Origin: Pseudohoeflea suaedae
GTDB lineage: Bacteria > Pseudomonadota > Alphaproteobacteria > Rhizobiales > Rhizobiaceae
Reading direction: 5' to 3'
NCBI RefSeq assembly: GCF_004354915.1
Contig: NZ_SMSI01000001.1
Span: forward strand, 496,001-560,000
Length of the DNA: 64,000 nucleotides
Shown here: one piece after another, positions 8,772 to 20,436 of the stretch
How positions within the stretch are numbered: the stretch's first letter is position 1
Layout of the letters: each line of letters opens with the position of its first letter
The notes under the pieces: model-generated
Seen by the model: the letters and a program-made list of their open reading frames with translations, nothing else
Databases searched by the model: none
Told to the model about the DNA's origin: nothing
Made by a program: the position numbers and the translations under genes

Positions 8772-11630
8772 ATGACAGACCAAAACGACGATGAGCTGAA
8801 ATTTGGCGACGTCGTCAAGGCCGGGGACCTGAAGCAGGCGCTCGATGCGATCGCCGCCGAACATGGCGGCGCCAGCCTCGAGGCGCGAAACAAGGTTCTT
8901 GCGCGGATCAAGGAAACCAATGCCGAAGGCCGCGAGCGCGCCCGCCTCATGCTCGAGGATGATGGAGGCGGAACGCTGTGCGCCCGCCGCATCTGCCATC
9001 TCGAGGACGTGCTGATCTCGGCGATCTTCGACTATGCGTCCCGCCACGTCTATCCGGTCGAAAACCCCTCGACCTCCGAACGCCTGGCCGTTTCAGCGGT
9101 CGGCGGCTACGGTCGCGGCACGCTGGCGCCGGGCTCGGACATCGATCTTCTGTTCGTCCTGCCTTACCGCTCCACGCCCTGGACGGAGCAGGTCGCCGAA
9201 TGGATCCTCTATCTGTTGTGGGATCTCGGCCAGAAGGTCGGCCACGCCACCCGCAATATTGACGAATGCGTGCGCCTGTCGCGCTCGGACATGACGATCA
9301 GGACCGCGATCCTCGAGGCCCGCTATTTGTGCGGCGACAGGGCGCTCTATGGCGAACTGGAAACCCGCTTCCGCACGGAAGTGGTCGAGGGCACCGGGCC
9401 GGAATTCATTTCCGCCAAGCTTGCCGAGCGCGATGAACGCCACCGCAAGATCGGCGACACGCGTTATCTGGTCGAGCCGAACGTGAAGGAAGGCAAGGGC
9501 GGGCTGCGCGACATCAACACGCTGTTCTGGATCGCGCGCTATTATTACCGGATCGGTTCCACCGAGGATCTCGTCAAGCTGGGCGTGCTGTCGCGAAGGG
9601 AATATGATCTCTTCGCCAAGGCGGAGGATTTCCTCTGGGCGGTGCGCTGCCATCTTCACTTCCTCACCGGCAAGAGCGAGGAGCGGCTCTCCTTCGACGT
9701 CCAGCGCGAGATTGCCGCCGCCCTCGACTACCAGGACCACCCCGGCCTTTCGGCGGTCGAACGCTTCATGAAGCACTACTTCCTCGTGGCCAAGGACGTG
9801 GGTGACCTTACCCGCATCTTCTGCGCCGAGCTGGAAGACGAGCAGGCCAAGACCGCCCCGGGGCTGATCAACGGCGTCATCGGCCGCTTTGCGGGCAAGC
9901 CCAAGCGCATACCCGGCACGCTCGACTTCCTCGACGACCGCGGCCGTATCCGGCTTGCCGAGAAGGACGCCTTCAAGAAAGATCCGGTCAACCTGATCAG
10001 GCTGTTCCATCTGGCCGATCTGCGCGCGCTCGACATCCATCCCGAAACGCTCAAGCAGGTCACCCGCTCGCTGCGGCTGATCAACCCGGCGCTCAGGGAG
10101 AACGAGGAAGCCAACCGCCTCTTCATGTCGATCCTGACCTCGCCGCGCGATCCGGCCGACATCCTGCGGCGGATGAACGAGGCCGGCGTGCTGGGCAAGT
10201 TCATTCCCGAATTCGGCAAGATCGTATCGATGATGCAGTTCAACATGTATCATCACTTCACGGTCGATGAGCACCTTATCCGCTCGGTGGCTTCCCTCGC
10301 CTCGATCGAGAAGGGACAGGAATCCGGCCAGGTTCCGCTATCCACGAAACTGATGCCGGGGATCGAGCACCGCGACGTGCTCTATGTCGCCGTTTTCATT
10401 CACGACATCGCCAAGGGACGGCCCGAGGATCACTCGACCGCCGGCGCGAAGGTCGCGCGCAAGCTCTGCCCGCGGCTCGGCATGTCGCCGCACCAGACCG
10501 AGCTCGTCGCCTGGCTGATCGAGGAACATCTCACCATGTCGATGGTCGCCCAGACGCGCGATCTCAACGACCGCAAGACCATCGTCGATTTTGCCGACAG
10601 GGTGCAGTCGCTCGACCGGCTGAAGCTGCTTCTGGTTCTCACCGTCTGTGACATCCGCGCGGTCGGCCCGGGGGTCTGGAACGGCTGGAAGGGCCAGCTT
10701 CTCCGCACGCTCTATTACGAGACGGAACTGCTGATTTCCGGCGGGTTCTCCGAAGCCTCCCGCAAGGAGCGCGCCAAGGCCATCCGTGCCTCTCTTATCG
10801 ACGTCCTGGCCGAGCGCGGCTGGAGCGAGAAGGAGCGCAAGGCCTATATCCGCCTGCCCTATGAGAACTATCTTCTCTCGGTCTCGCACGAAGACCAGAT
10901 CCGTCATGCCGAGTTCATTCGCCAAGCCGATCAGGCCGGCCATGCGCTGGCGACAATGGTGCGCACCCATGCGTTTCACGCGATCACCGAGATCACGCTT
11001 CTGGCACCCGACCACCCGCGACTTCTCTCTATCGTCACGGGCGCTTGTGCCGCCGCCGGCGCGAACATCGCCGATGCCGAAATCTACACCACCCGCGACG
11101 GCCGCGCGCTCGACACGATTCTGATCAACCGCGCCTTCGATACCGACGAGGACGAGTTGCGCCGCGCCAAATCGGTCAGCCGCATGATCGAACAGGTGCT
11201 TGCCGGCGAAACCTCCATGCCGGAAGAAATCGCCCGCAAGCGCACCTACCGCCGCAAGGCGAAGGCGTTCCGGGTCAAGCCGCAGGTCACGATCTCGAAC
11301 ACGCTGTCGAACAAGCTCACCGTCATCGAGGTGGAATGCCTCGACCGGCCGGGCCTGTTGTCCGACATCACCTCGGTGCTCTCCGATCTCTCGCTTGACA
11401 TTTCCTCGGCCCACATCACCACTTTCGGCGAGAAGGTGGTGGACTCCTTCTACGTGAAGGACCTCGTGGGGATGAAGGTGACCAACGAAACGCGCCAGGC
11501 CAATATCATTGCGCGGCTGACGGCGGTTCTCGCCGATGAGCAGGACGAGGTGCGCGACCGCATGCCGTCCGGCGTGATCGCGCCTGTCGGGACCACGGTC
11601 CGCCGGTCCAGCCGGAGACGATCCGCTTGA
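8772..11630 (+). CDS. glnD: Bifunctional PII uridylyltransferase / uridylyl-removing enzyme
   Basis: The 952-residue nitrogen sensor adds UMP to PII proteins when glutamine is low and removes it when glutamine is high. The nucleotidyltransferase motif [16 protein letters not shown] lies around residues 110-126, the HD hydrolase motif (HDIAKG) near 543, and two ACT glutamine-sensing domains near 740-810 and 850-925. ATG 8772 gives a normal family N-terminus and length; the open frame extends 47 codons upstream without a better start. The TGA overlaps the TTG start of murJ. In many rhizobia mutS lies upstream; here the RimK-like gene takes that place. Confidence 0.97.
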   Translation: MTDQNDDELKFGDVVKAGDLKQALDAIAAEHGGASLEARNKVLARIKETNAEGRERARLMLEDDGGGTLCARRICHLEDVLISAIFDYASRHVYPVENPSTSERLAVSAVGGYGRGTLAPGSDIDLLFVLPYRSTPWTEQVAEWILYLLWDLGQKVGHATRNIDECVRLSRSDMTIRTAILEARYLCGDRALYGELETRFRTEVVEGTGPEFISAKLAERDERHRKIGDTRYLVEPNVKEGKGGLRDINTLFWIARYYYRIGSTEDLVKLGVLSRREYDLFAKAEDFLWAVRCHLHFLTGKSEERLSFDVQREIAAALDYQDHPGLSAVERFMKHYFLVAKDVGDLTRIFCAELEDEQAKTAPGLINGVIGRFAGKPKRIPGTLDFLDDRGRIRLAEKDAFKKDPVNLIRLFHLADLRALDIHPETLKQVTRSLRLINPALRENEEANRLFMSILTSPRDPADILRRMNEAGVLGKFIPEFGKIVSMMQFNMYHHFTVDEHLIRSVASLASIEKGQESGQVPLSTKLMPGIEHRDVLYVAVFIHDIAKGRPEDHSTAGAKVARKLCPRLGMSPHQTELVAWLIEEHLTMSMVAQTRDLNDRKTIVDFADRVQSLDRLKLLLVLTVCDIRAVGPGVWNGWKGQLLRTLYYETELLISGGFSEASRKERAKAIRASLIDVLAERGWSEKERKAYIRLPYENYLLSVSHEDQIRHAEFIRQADQAGHALATMVRTHAFHAITEITLLAPDHPRLLSIVTGACAAAGANIADAEIYTTRDGRALDTILINRAFDTDEDELRRAKSVSRMIEQVLAGETSMPEEIARKRTYRRKAKAFRVKPQVTISNTLSNKLTVIEVECLDRPGLLSDITSVLSDLSLDISSAHITTFGEKVVDSFYVKDLVGMKVTNETRQANIIARLTAVLADEQDEVRDRMPSGVIAPVGTTVRRSSRRRSA

Positions 11631-13201
11631 GCCTCGTCTCCAAGTTCCTCTCCGTCGGCTCGGCAACGATGGCGAGCCGCATCCTCGGATTTGCCCGCGA
11701 GGCCCTGATGGCGGCCGCACTCGGCGCCGGTCCGGTGGCCGACGCCTTCTATGCCGCCTTCCGCTTCCCCAACCTGTTCCGCCGGCTGTTTGCCGAAGGC
11801 GCGTTCAATGCCGCCTTCGTGCCGCTCTTTGCCAAGGAGATCGAGGGCGGCGGGGTGGACGGCGCCAAGCGCTTCTCCGAGGAAGTCTTCGGTGTTCTCT
11901 TCTCGGTGCTGTTGATCCTGACCATCGTCATGGAACTTTCCATGCCCTTCCTGGTCAAGACGGTGATCGCGCCCGGCTTTGCCGATGATGCCGACAAGTT
12001 CGATCTGACGGTTCGGCTGGCGATCATCATGTTCCCCTATCTCATGTGCATGTCGCTGGCCGCGATGATGAGCGGCATCCTGAATTCGCTGCACAAATAT
12101 TTTGCCGCGGCCTTCGCGCCCGTCTTCTTCAACGTCATCCTCATCGCCGTTCTGGTCTATGCGCTTTATTCCGGCATCGAACCGGAAACCGTCGTCACCC
12201 ACATGGCCTGGGGCGTGATCGCCGCCGGTATCCTGCAATTGGGCATCGTCGCCTTCGCCGTGCGCAAGGCGGGCATGAAGATCGGATTCCGCCGTCCCGC
12301 GCTGACCCCCAACGTCAAGCGGCTCCTCTGGCTGGCAGCGCCTGCGGCCGTCACCGGCGGCATCACCCAGATCAATCTGGTCATCGGCCAGATCATTGCT
12401 TCCGGGAAGGACGGCGCGATTTCGGTTCTGCAATATGCCGACCGCATCTACCAGCTGCCCCTCGGCGTCGTCGGCATTGCCGTCGGTGTCGTTCTGTTGC
12501 CCGAACTCGCGCGCGCGCTGAAGGCCGGCCACATGGTGGAAGCCGCCACCCTGCAGAACCGCTCCGTCGAATTCGCGCTGTTCCTGACCCTGCCCGCGAC
12601 CGCGGCCCTGCTGACCATCGGCGATCCGATCGTCCGCCTTCTCTATGAACGCGGCGCCTTCGGTCCCGAGACAACGGCGACGGTCGGAGGGGTGCTGTCG
12701 ATCTTCGGCATCGGCCTGCCGGCCTTCGTGCTCATCAAGGCGTTCACGCCGGGTTTCTTCGCCCGCGAGGATACCCGCACGCCGATGATCTTCGCCGGCA
12801 TCTCGGTCGCGCTCAACGTGACGCTCGCCATCACGCTGTTTCCGATCATCGCCGAACGCGGCATCGCCACGGCGGAAATCTGCGCGGGCTGGACCAATGC
12901 GACCCTGCTCTTCGTCACGCTCGTACGACGCGGCCACTGGAAGATCGAACGCCTGGCCGTGATGCGCATCGTCAAGCTCGTCATCGCCACCGCGATGCTG
13001 GCAGCCTTCTTCCATTTCGGTGTCGATCACATCGCGCCGTGGGTGGAGCCGTCATCGGCGCTCTGGCAGCAGCTGGTGGCGCTTCTGGGCTTTCTCGGAG
13101 CGGGCTTCCTGCTCTACGTCGCGCTCGCCTTTGCCATCGGCGGTGCCGATGCGGGGGCGCTCAAGCGCGGCATCCGCCGCCGGCCGAAGAACCCGGCCTG
13201 A
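11627..13201 (+). CDS. murJ: Lipid II flippase MurJ
   Basis: A 524-residue polytopic inner-membrane protein of the MOP/MviN family that flips lipid II for peptidoglycan synthesis. The N-terminal stretch [20 protein letters not shown] and the long run of about 14 hydrophobic segments are typical. It starts with TTG at 11627, overlapping the glnD stop by four bases, which indicates translational coupling; this glnD-murJ overlap is common in rhizobia. No internal ATG gives a complete first membrane segment. Confidence 0.95.
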   Translation: MSLVSKFLSVGSATMASRILGFAREALMAAALGAGPVADAFYAAFRFPNLFRRLFAEGAFNAAFVPLFAKEIEGGGVDGAKRFSEEVFGVLFSVLLILTIVMELSMPFLVKTVIAPGFADDADKFDLTVRLAIIMFPYLMCMSLAAMMSGILNSLHKYFAAAFAPVFFNVILIAVLVYALYSGIEPETVVTHMAWGVIAAGILQLGIVAFAVRKAGMKIGFRRPALTPNVKRLLWLAAPAAVTGGITQINLVIGQIIASGKDGAISVLQYADRIYQLPLGVVGIAVGVVLLPELARALKAGHMVEAATLQNRSVEFALFLTLPATAALLTIGDPIVRLLYERGAFGPETTATVGGVLSIFGIGLPAFVLIKAFTPGFFAREDTRTPMIFAGISVALNVTLAITLFPIIAERGIATAEICAGWTNATLLFVTLVRRGHWKIERLAVMRIVKLVIATAMLAAFFHFGVDHIAPWVEPSSALWQQLVALLGFLGAGFLLYVALAFAIGGADAGALKRGIRRRPKNPA

Positions 13202-13318
13202 TCGCACGCATGACGCCGCACGGCGGGTGGGCCTTGACGGTTCATCCGCCCGGCCTCATACACGCAGCCGTTTTACAAAGAGGGCGCGGGCCCTCCACAA
13301 GTCCGCCAGGAGTTTCGC

Positions 13319-14377
13319 ATGACCTTCAAGCCGCTCGTATTTTCCGGCGTTCAGCCGACCGGCAACCTTCACCTCGGCAACTATCTCGGCGCCATCCGCC
13401 GTTTCGTCGCCCTGCAGGAGGAGATGGACTGCATCTATTGCGTTGTCGACCTGCATTCGCTGACCGCCCAGCTGGTCCACAGGGACCTGAAGGAACAGAC
13501 CCGTTCGATCGCTGCCGCCTATCTCGCCGCCGGCATCGACGCCGACAAGCATATCGTGTTCAACCAGTCGGCCGTCCCGGGCCATGCCGAACTCGCCTGG
13601 ATCTTCAACTGCGTCGCGCGCATCGGCTGGATGAACCGCATGACCCAGTTCAAGGACAAGGCCGGCAAGGACCGCGAGAATGCCTCGCTCGGCCTGCTCG
13701 CCTATCCGAGCCTGATGGCCGCCGATATTCTTCTTTATCGCGCCACGCATGTGCCGGTCGGCGACGACCAGAAGCAGCATCTCGAATTGACGCGCGACAT
13801 CGCGATGAAGTTCAATCTCGACTTCGGGGACAATATCCGTGCAGCGGGGACCGGCACCGACATCACCGTCGGCGACCAGCCGGTCCATGCCTATTTCCCG
13901 ATGACCGAGCCGATGATCAGCGGCGCGACCACCCGCGTGATGAGCCTGCGCGACGGTACCAAGAAGATGTCCAAATCCGATCCCTCGGATCTGTCGCGCA
14001 TCAATCTCACCGACGATGCCGACGACATCAGCCGCAAGATCAAGAAGGCCAAGACCGACCCCGAGGCGCTGCCGTCCGAGCTCGACGGTCTGGAAGGCCG
14101 CCCCGAGGCCAGCAATCTCGTGGGCATCTACGCTGCTCTCTCCGACCGCACCAAGGAGGACGTGCTCGCCGAGTATGGCGGCCAGCAGTTCTCGGCCTTC
14201 AAGCCGGCGCTCACCGAACTCGCTGTCACGGTTCTCGCCCCGATCAATGCCGAGATGCGCAAGCTCGAAGCCGATCCCGGCCATATCGACGCGGTGCTCA
14301 AAAAGGGCAGCGAGCGCGCCGGCGAAATCGCCGCGAGGACCATGTCCGACGTCAAGGACATCATCGGGCTGCTGTAA
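13319..14377 (+). CDS. trpS: Tryptophanyl-tRNA synthetase
   Basis: Class I aminoacyl-tRNA synthetase, 352 residues. The HIGH-like motif appears as [12 protein letters not shown] (about residues 15-26) and the KMSKS loop as [11 protein letters not shown]. The ATG has AGGAG eight to nine bases upstream. It stands 117 bases after murJ and is followed by an intrinsic terminator. A long open frame on the same strand (13039-14982) runs through it in another frame but is a composition artefact. Confidence 0.97.
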   Translation: MTFKPLVFSGVQPTGNLHLGNYLGAIRRFVALQEEMDCIYCVVDLHSLTAQLVHRDLKEQTRSIAAAYLAAGIDADKHIVFNQSAVPGHAELAWIFNCVARIGWMNRMTQFKDKAGKDRENASLGLLAYPSLMAADILLYRATHVPVGDDQKQHLELTRDIAMKFNLDFGDNIRAAGTGTDITVGDQPVHAYFPMTEPMISGATTRVMSLRDGTKKMSKSDPSDLSRINLTDDADDISRKIKKAKTDPEALPSELDGLEGRPEASNLVGIYAALSDRTKEDVLAEYGGQQFSAFKPALTELAVTVLAPINAEMRKLEADPGHIDAVLKKGSERAGEIAARTMSDVKDIIGLL

Positions 14378-14393
14378 TCGGCATCACCCCATC

Positions 14394-14426
14394 GCTCCTC
14401 CCCAGCAAGGGAGGGGCATTTCTTTT
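14394..14426 (+). terminator. Intrinsic terminator after trpS
   Basis: Stem arms GCTCCTCCC (14394-14402) and GGGAGGGGC (14409-14417) pair with one G-U, closing a six-base loop, and are followed by ATTTCTTTT. It lies 16 bases after the trpS stop and probably ends the glnD-murJ-trpS transcript. Confidence 0.75.
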
Positions 14427-14490
14427 AACCCCGTCACTTTCCGCATGTCCCATCTTGCGAGGCGGTGGCGGCACGGGCATAGTCCGGCGC

Positions 14491-14982
14491 ATGGTTTCAA
14501 GACGACTTTCGAGAGAGGCCGGACACCGGCGCAAATTCCTGGCGGTGGTGGACGACACCCCCGAATGCGAGCGCGCGATGCGCTATGCGGCGCTGCGCGC
14601 CAAGAATTCGGGCGGCGGGCTGGTCCTCTGCTATGTGATCTCGCCGACCGACTTCCAGCACTGGCTGGGTGTCGAGGAGATCATGCGGGCCGAGGCCATG
14701 GAGGAAGCCGAATCGACGCTCGCCAAGGCGGCTGAGAATCTCCGCCAGGCCATCGGGATCGATTCCGAGACCCGCATTCGCCAGGGCCGGGCCGACGAGG
14801 AAATTCACTCCGTCATCGAGGAAGACCGCGATATCGCCATCCTCGTGCTGGCGGCCGGTTCCGCCAAGGAAGGGCCGGGGCCCCTGGTGTCCTCGATTGC
14901 AGGTCGTGGAGCGGCCTTCCCGATTCCCGTGACGGTGGTTCCCGATACGCTGACGGACGAGGAAATCGACGCGCTGAGCTGA
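14491..14982 (+). CDS. Universal stress protein (UspA family)
   Basis: A 163-residue single-domain Usp. The N-terminal strand FLAVVDDTPECERAMRYA and the C-terminal SSIAGRGAAFPIPVTVVPD segment fit the UspA alpha/beta fold; the usual ATP-binding G-2x-G-9x-G-S/T pattern is not clearly complete, so ATP binding is uncertain. ATG 14491 was chosen because the Usp fold begins about 15 residues later, after a basic tail. It lies between trpS and nfuA, as in other rhizobial genomes. Confidence 0.85.
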   Translation: MVSRRLSREAGHRRKFLAVVDDTPECERAMRYAALRAKNSGGGLVLCYVISPTDFQHWLGVEEIMRAEAMEEAESTLAKAAENLRQAIGIDSETRIRQGRADEEIHSVIEEDRDIAILVLAAGSAKEGPGPLVSSIAGRGAAFPIPVTVVPDTLTDEEIDALS

Positions 14983-15001
14983 TTGTTCTCGCATTCCGTG
15001 C

Positions 15002-15044
15002 TTGATCCGGGCTGCATCCGGGCCTATTTTGGAAGTATTCTAAA
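15002..15044 (+). promoter_or_regulatory. nfuA promoter overlapped by an Irr-box (ICE)-like palindrome
   Basis: A sigma70-type promoter is visible as TTGATC (15002-15007), a 17-base spacer and TATTTT (15025-15030). From 15028 to 15044 lies the palindrome TTTGGAA-N3-TTCTAAA, centred on 15036. It matches the iron control element recognised by alphaproteobacterial Irr (TTAGAA-N3-TTCTAA) at all but one half-site base. The operator covers the -10 and start site, a repressor geometry. An irr gene is present at 49309-49728. Binding is inferred. Confidence 0.6.
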
Positions 15045-15126
15045 CTACGAAATTCACCGGTCGCTGATGTCCGGTGCGGGAACCCGGGACCTTGACCCCC
15101 GGTGAAGCCCCCGAGGAGAAAGTCCG

Positions 15127-15690
15127 ATGTTCATCCAGACCGAAGCGACACCGAACCCGGCAACACTGAAATTCCTGCCCGGCAAGGTCGTCATGCAGGA
15201 CGGCACCGCCGAATTCCGTTCCGAGGACGAAGCCGCCAGCGCATCTCCGCTGGCCGCCAAGCTCTTCTCCATTCCCGGCGTCACCGGGGTCTTCTACGGC
15301 TATGACTTCATCACCGTGACCAAGGACGGCCCGGACTGGCAGCACCTCAAGCCCGCCATTCTCGGGGCCATCATGGAGCATTTCATGTCCGGCGCGCCGG
15401 TGATGAATGCCGGTGGAAACGAAGCGGGCATGACCGACGAGGAATTCTTCGACGAGGCTGACGGCACCGTGGTCGCCACCATCAAGGAACTGCTCGAGAC
15501 CCGCGTGCGCCCGGCCGTGGCCCAGGACGGTGGCGATATCACCTTCCGCGGTTTCAAGGACGGCAAGGTCTATCTCTACATGAAGGGCGCTTGCGCCGGC
15601 TGCCCGTCCTCGACGGCCACCCTCAAGCACGGCATCCAGAACCTGCTGCGCCATTTCGTGCCTGAAGTGCGCGAAGTCGAAGCCGTCTGA
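15127..15690 (+). CDS. nfuA: NfuA-type iron-sulfur cluster carrier
   Basis: A 187-residue protein with an N-terminal Nfu domain (starting MFIQTEATPNPATLKFLPG) and a C-terminal NifU-like domain carrying the cluster-binding CAGC motif (Cys156 and Cys159). Such proteins receive Fe-S clusters from the SUF/ISC scaffold and deliver them to target enzymes. AGGAGAAAG lies just upstream of the ATG. The leader contains the Irr-box-like promoter described at 15002-15044, which would tie expression to iron or heme status. Confidence 0.95.
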   Translation: MFIQTEATPNPATLKFLPGKVVMQDGTAEFRSEDEAASASPLAAKLFSIPGVTGVFYGYDFITVTKDGPDWQHLKPAILGAIMEHFMSGAPVMNAGGNEAGMTDEEFFDEADGTVVATIKELLETRVRPAVAQDGGDITFRGFKDGKVYLYMKGACAGCPSSTATLKHGIQNLLRHFVPEVREVEAV

Positions 15691-15721
15691 AGCCGCATCG
15701 GCGCGGGCCTTCGAGCTTCAT

Positions 15722-15751
15722 CCGCCCGGGATTATTTTCTCCGGGCGGCTT
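15722..15751 (+). terminator. Intrinsic terminator after nfuA
   Basis: Perfect 8-bp arms CCGCCCGG (15722-15729) and CCGGGCGG (15741-15748) enclose an AT-rich 11-base loop; a short CTTT tail follows. It stands 32 bases after the nfuA stop and before tsaB. Confidence 0.7.
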
Positions 15752-15795
15752 TCGTGCTTGGATAGGGTCGAGATCAACCGGATTCGTGGACTGCC

Positions 15796-16470
15796 GTGAA
15801 GCTTCTTGCCCTGGATTGCGCCCAGCGCCTCTGCGCCGTTGCCCTTTACGATGCGGGGAGCGGAGAGGTGCTCGCACGCCTCGATCCCGAGATCGGCCGC
15901 GGTCATGCGGAGCGTCTGCCGGCCCTCGTCGATGAGGTGCTGGCCGAGGCGGGGGTCGCCTTTGCCGATATCGACCGCATAGCCGTAACCATCGGCCCGG
16001 GGTCTTTTGCCGGGATCCGCGTCGGAGTGGCTTTCGCACGCGGGCTCGCGCTCGCGCTGAAAATCCCTGCTGTCGGCGTCTCCGGGCTCTATGCCATGGC
16101 GGGACCATGCGCTCGCGACGCCGGTCTGCCGGTGATGGCGACGATCGACGCCAGGCGCGACCGCATCTGGGCGGCTGTCGTCGGTCCCGATGGCGCAACG
16201 CTCGCCGAACCCGCCGAACTGACAGCCGTGGCCGCAGCGGAACTCGCCAGCCGGATCCCGGCGGTCATTGTCGGTGACGCCGCGCCACTGGTGCTTGCAG
16301 AGGATGCCAGTCTTTCGATCATGAGCGGAGGCCCCTTCGCCGACATCGCCGAAGTGGCACGGATCGGCGCCGAACTCGATCCGGCCGTCAGTGCGGCCGA
16401 ACCGGCCTATCTGCGCGCCCCGGATGCCAAGCCGCAGGCCGGGTTCGCCGTCGAAAGGCTCAAGGCGTGA
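15796..16470 (+). CDS. tsaB: tRNA threonylcarbamoyladenosine biosynthesis protein TsaB
   Basis: A 224-residue ASKHA-fold protein that partners TsaD and TsaE in making t6A37 of ANN-decoding tRNAs. The motifs LALDCAQRLCAVALYD and TIGPGSFAGIRVGVAFARGLA are characteristic. It starts with GTG at 15796. Its last codons overlap the GTG start of rimI by four bases, matching the widespread tsaB-rimI pair. Confidence 0.93.
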   Translation: MKLLALDCAQRLCAVALYDAGSGEVLARLDPEIGRGHAERLPALVDEVLAEAGVAFADIDRIAVTIGPGSFAGIRVGVAFARGLALALKIPAVGVSGLYAMAGPCARDAGLPVMATIDARRDRIWAAVVGPDGATLAEPAELTAVAAAELASRIPAVIVGDAAPLVLAEDASLSIMSGGPFADIAEVARIGAELDPAVSAAEPAYLRAPDAKPQAGFAVERLKA

Positions 16471-16967
16471 GCACCCTGTTTACCCGTTTCTTCTCGCGGC
16501 CCGATGCCTTCGAGATCACCCCCATGACGACGGCGGACGCAGCCATTGCCGCGCGCCTTCACAAGCTCGCATTTGCGCGCGGCTGGACCGACGGCGAATT
16601 CGCTTCGCTTCTGGGGCAGCCTGCGGTGTTCGGTTTTCTTGCGGTCGATCCGGCCCGCGCCCGTGATCTCGCCGCTGGCTTCGTCCTGGTGCGCGAAGCC
16701 GCGAGCGAAGCCGAAATCCTGTCCATCGGCGTCGATCCCGGCGTTCGCCGTTCGGGTCTCGGCTGGCGGCTGATGCAGGCCGCCATGCGCGAGGCATCGC
16801 ACCGCGGCGCCGAGGAAATGTTCCTCGAGGTCGACGAGACCAACGGGAATGCCATAGCCCTGTACAGGAAGCTCAGCTTCGCCAAGGTGGGTGAACGCCG
16901 GGCCTATTACGAACATGCGGGCGAGCCGCCCACCGCCGCCTGGGTCATGCGCCGCGAGTTGAAATAG
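16467..16967 (+). CDS. rimI: Ribosomal protein S18 alanine N-acetyltransferase-type GNAT
   Basis: A 166-residue GNAT acetyltransferase. The acetyl-CoA pocket is seen in ILSIGVDPGVRRSGLGWRL, and the C-terminal EVDETNGNAIALYRKLSFAK is typical of RimI, which acetylates the N-terminus of S18 and sometimes other proteins. It starts with GTG overlapping the tsaB stop (GTGA), so translation is coupled. Confidence 0.9.
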   Translation: MSTLFTRFFSRPDAFEITPMTTADAAIAARLHKLAFARGWTDGEFASLLGQPAVFGFLAVDPARARDLAAGFVLVREAASEAEILSIGVDPGVRRSGLGWRLMQAAMREASHRGAEEMFLEVDETNGNAIALYRKLSFAKVGERRAYYEHAGEPPTAAWVMRRELK

Positions 16968-17088
16968 CAGCCTCCTCTGTGTGGATTTCGCGCCGGGAAA
17001 TCGCTATTGCCGCAGGCACTGTTCCAATGGATCAAGCCCCAGTGCCAACCATTTTGCCCTCGATCAAAGCCCGGAGCCGGCACACGCC

Positions 17089-17889
17089 ATGATCACCGCC
17101 CTGCGGCTGGCAATGGTCGCCTTCATCTTCCTCTCCGTGACGCTGGCCCTTCTGCCCGTGCAGCTCTTCGCGCTCTGGTCGGGCAACGACATCCGCCGCC
17201 GCCTGCCGCGGCGGTGGCACCGCATCATGGCAACGATGATCGGGCTGAAGGTCGAAGTCATCGGCAGGCCGGTGGCCGATCGTCCCCTGATGCTCGCCTC
17301 CAACCACGTCTCCTGGAAGGACATCGTGGTCCTCGGCGCTGCCGCCGACGTGGTCTATGTCGCAAAGTCAGAGGTGCGCGACTGGCCGGTCTTCGGGTGG
17401 CTGGCGCGGCTTCAGCGCACCGTCTTCGTCGAGCGCGACCGCAAGCGCAGCACGGGCAATCAGATCGACGAGATGGCCCGGCGCTTGAAGGCGCACGAGA
17501 TCGTGGTTCTCTTCCCGGAAGGCACGACGTCCGACGGAAATCGGCTTCTGCCTTTCAAGACCTCGCTTTTCGGGGCAGCCACCGCCGCAATTCCCGAAGT
17601 GCCGGACAGGCGTGTCGTCGTCCAGCCGGTCGCCATCTGCTATGTGGGTATCCAGGGCATGCCGATGGGGCGCTACCACCGCCCGGTCGCGGCCTGGCCG
17701 GGCGATGTGGCGCTCGTGCCCCATCTGCTCAGGGTTCTGAGAGAGGGGGCGCTGGAGGTCGAGGTCCGTTTCGGGGCTCCCGTGGTCTTCGATGAGGCGA
17801 CGAACCGGAAAATCGCCGCAAAGGAAGTCGAGAGGCGGGTCGCAGACCTGCTGGCGGAAGGCCTTGCAGGACGAAGGCGGATCGGCTGA
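17089..17889 (+). CDS. plsC: 1-acyl-sn-glycerol-3-phosphate acyltransferase
   Basis: A 266-residue membrane-associated acyltransferase of phospholipid synthesis. An N-terminal hydrophobic helix (about residues 4-26) is followed by the catalytic HX4D motif NHVSWKD (His73, Asp78) and the glycerophosphate-binding FPEGTTSDG. I chose ATG 17089 because it begins directly before the membrane helix; the open frame upstream to 16981 has no good start. In Agrobacterium a fur/mur gene sits between rimI and this gene; here the gap is only 121 bases and holds none. Confidence 0.9.
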   Translation: MITALRLAMVAFIFLSVTLALLPVQLFALWSGNDIRRRLPRRWHRIMATMIGLKVEVIGRPVADRPLMLASNHVSWKDIVVLGAAADVVYVAKSEVRDWPVFGWLARLQRTVFVERDRKRSTGNQIDEMARRLKAHEIVVLFPEGTTSDGNRLLPFKTSLFGAATAAIPEVPDRRVVVQPVAICYVGIQGMPMGRYHRPVAAWPGDVALVPHLLRVLREGALEVEVRFGAPVVFDEATNRKIAAKEVERRVADLLAEGLAGRRRIG

Positions 17890-17945
17890 ATATCCTCCGA
17901 TATCCCCTGATTGCATGCGCGTTTCATGACAGGTAAAAGGCGGCC

Positions 17946-19367
<1,422 letters not shown>

Positions 19368-19398
19368 GTTGAACGAGTCCAAAAAGGAGCCAGATCGT

Positions 19399-20436
19399 TT
19401 GACAGCGCATAACCTGTCCGCGCCCTCTCAGGGCATCTCCGCCGGCGCTTCGGATACGACACACATCGCGCTCACTTTCGAAAACAACAGACTTGCCAGC
19501 GAGCTTTTCGGCCAGTTCGACCAGAACCTCGCGCTGATCGAGCAGAAGCTGCGCATCGATGCCCGCGCCCGCGGCAACACGGTGACGCTGACTGGCGAGG
19601 CGGTGGCGACCAATCAGGCCAGGCGCACGCTCGATTATCTCTATGATCGGCTGCTCAAGGGCTCCTCGGTCGAGGCTTCCGACGTCGAGGGCGCGATCCG
19701 CATGGCGCTCGCCGCCGACGATCAGCTCGTGTTGCCGACCATGGAGCGCAAGGGCAAGCTCGCCATGGCCCAGATCTCCACCCGCAAGAAGACGGTGATC
19801 GCCCGCACCCCGACGCAGGATGCCTATATTCGTGCGATGGACCGTGCTGAGCTGGTCTTCGGCGTCGGCCCTGCCGGCACCGGCAAGACCTTCCTGGCGG
19901 TCGCCCACGCGGCGCAGCTTCTCGAGCGCGGCTCCGTCGAGCGCATAGTGCTCACCCGTCCGGCGGTGGAAGCCGGCGAGCGTCTGGGCTTCCTGCCCGG
20001 CGACATGAAGGAGAAGGTCGATCCCTATCTCCGTCCGCTCTATGACGCGCTGTACGAAATGATGCCGTCCGACCGTGTCGAACGCGCTCTGGCCGCCGGC
20101 GTCATCGAAATCGCCCCGCTCGCCTTCATGCGCGGACGCACATTGTCCAATGCGGCCATCATCCTGGACGAGGCGCAGAACACCACGCAGATGCAGATGA
20201 AGATGTTCCTTACCCGCTTGGGCGAGAACGGACGCATGATCATCACCGGTGATCCGAGCCAGATCGACCTGCCGCGCGGCGTGAAGTCCGGCCTCGTCGA
20301 GGCGCTCGCGGTTCTCGACAATGTCGAGGGCATCGTGACCTGCCGCTTCAAGGGCGCCGACGTCGTGCGTCACCCGCTCGTCCAGAAAATCGTCGAAGCC
20401 TATGACGAGAAGGGCACGGATCCATCCGGTCTATGA
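19399..20436 (+). CDS. phoH: PhoH-family ATPase
   Basis: A 345-residue PhoH-like P-loop protein. An N-terminal KH-like segment precedes the ATPase core with Walker A GPAGTGKT (157-164, Lys163) and Walker B AIILDEAQN. It acts with YbeY, encoded next, in RNA metabolism, although its exact role is unsettled. The start is uncertain: TTG 19399 has a strong AAAAAGGAG nine bases upstream, whereas the TTG at 19369 abuts the miaB stop without an obvious Shine-Dalgarno. The end overlaps ybeY by four bases. Confidence 0.93.
   Translation: MTAHNLSAPSQGISAGASDTTHIALTFENNRLASELFGQFDQNLALIEQKLRIDARARGNTVTLTGEAVATNQARRTLDYLYDRLLKGSSVEASDVEGAIRMALAADDQLVLPTMERKGKLAMAQISTRKKTVIARTPTQDAYIRAMDRAELVFGVGPAGTGKTFLAVAHAAQLLERGSVERIVLTRPAVEAGERLGFLPGDMKEKVDPYLRPLYDALYEMMPSDRVERALAAGVIEIAPLAFMRGRTLSNAAIILDEAQNTTQMQMKMFLTRLGENGRMIITGDPSQIDLPRGVKSGLVEALAVLDNVEGIVTCRFKGADVVRHPLVQKIVEAYDEKGTDPSGL

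Noticed and set aside
13039-14982. A 647-codon open frame spanning the end of murJ, trpS and the Usp gene
   Set aside because: It overlaps trpS in another frame, and only its last 163 codons resemble a known family (Usp, from 14491). The rest is Arg/Pro/Ser-rich, the usual high-GC shadow.
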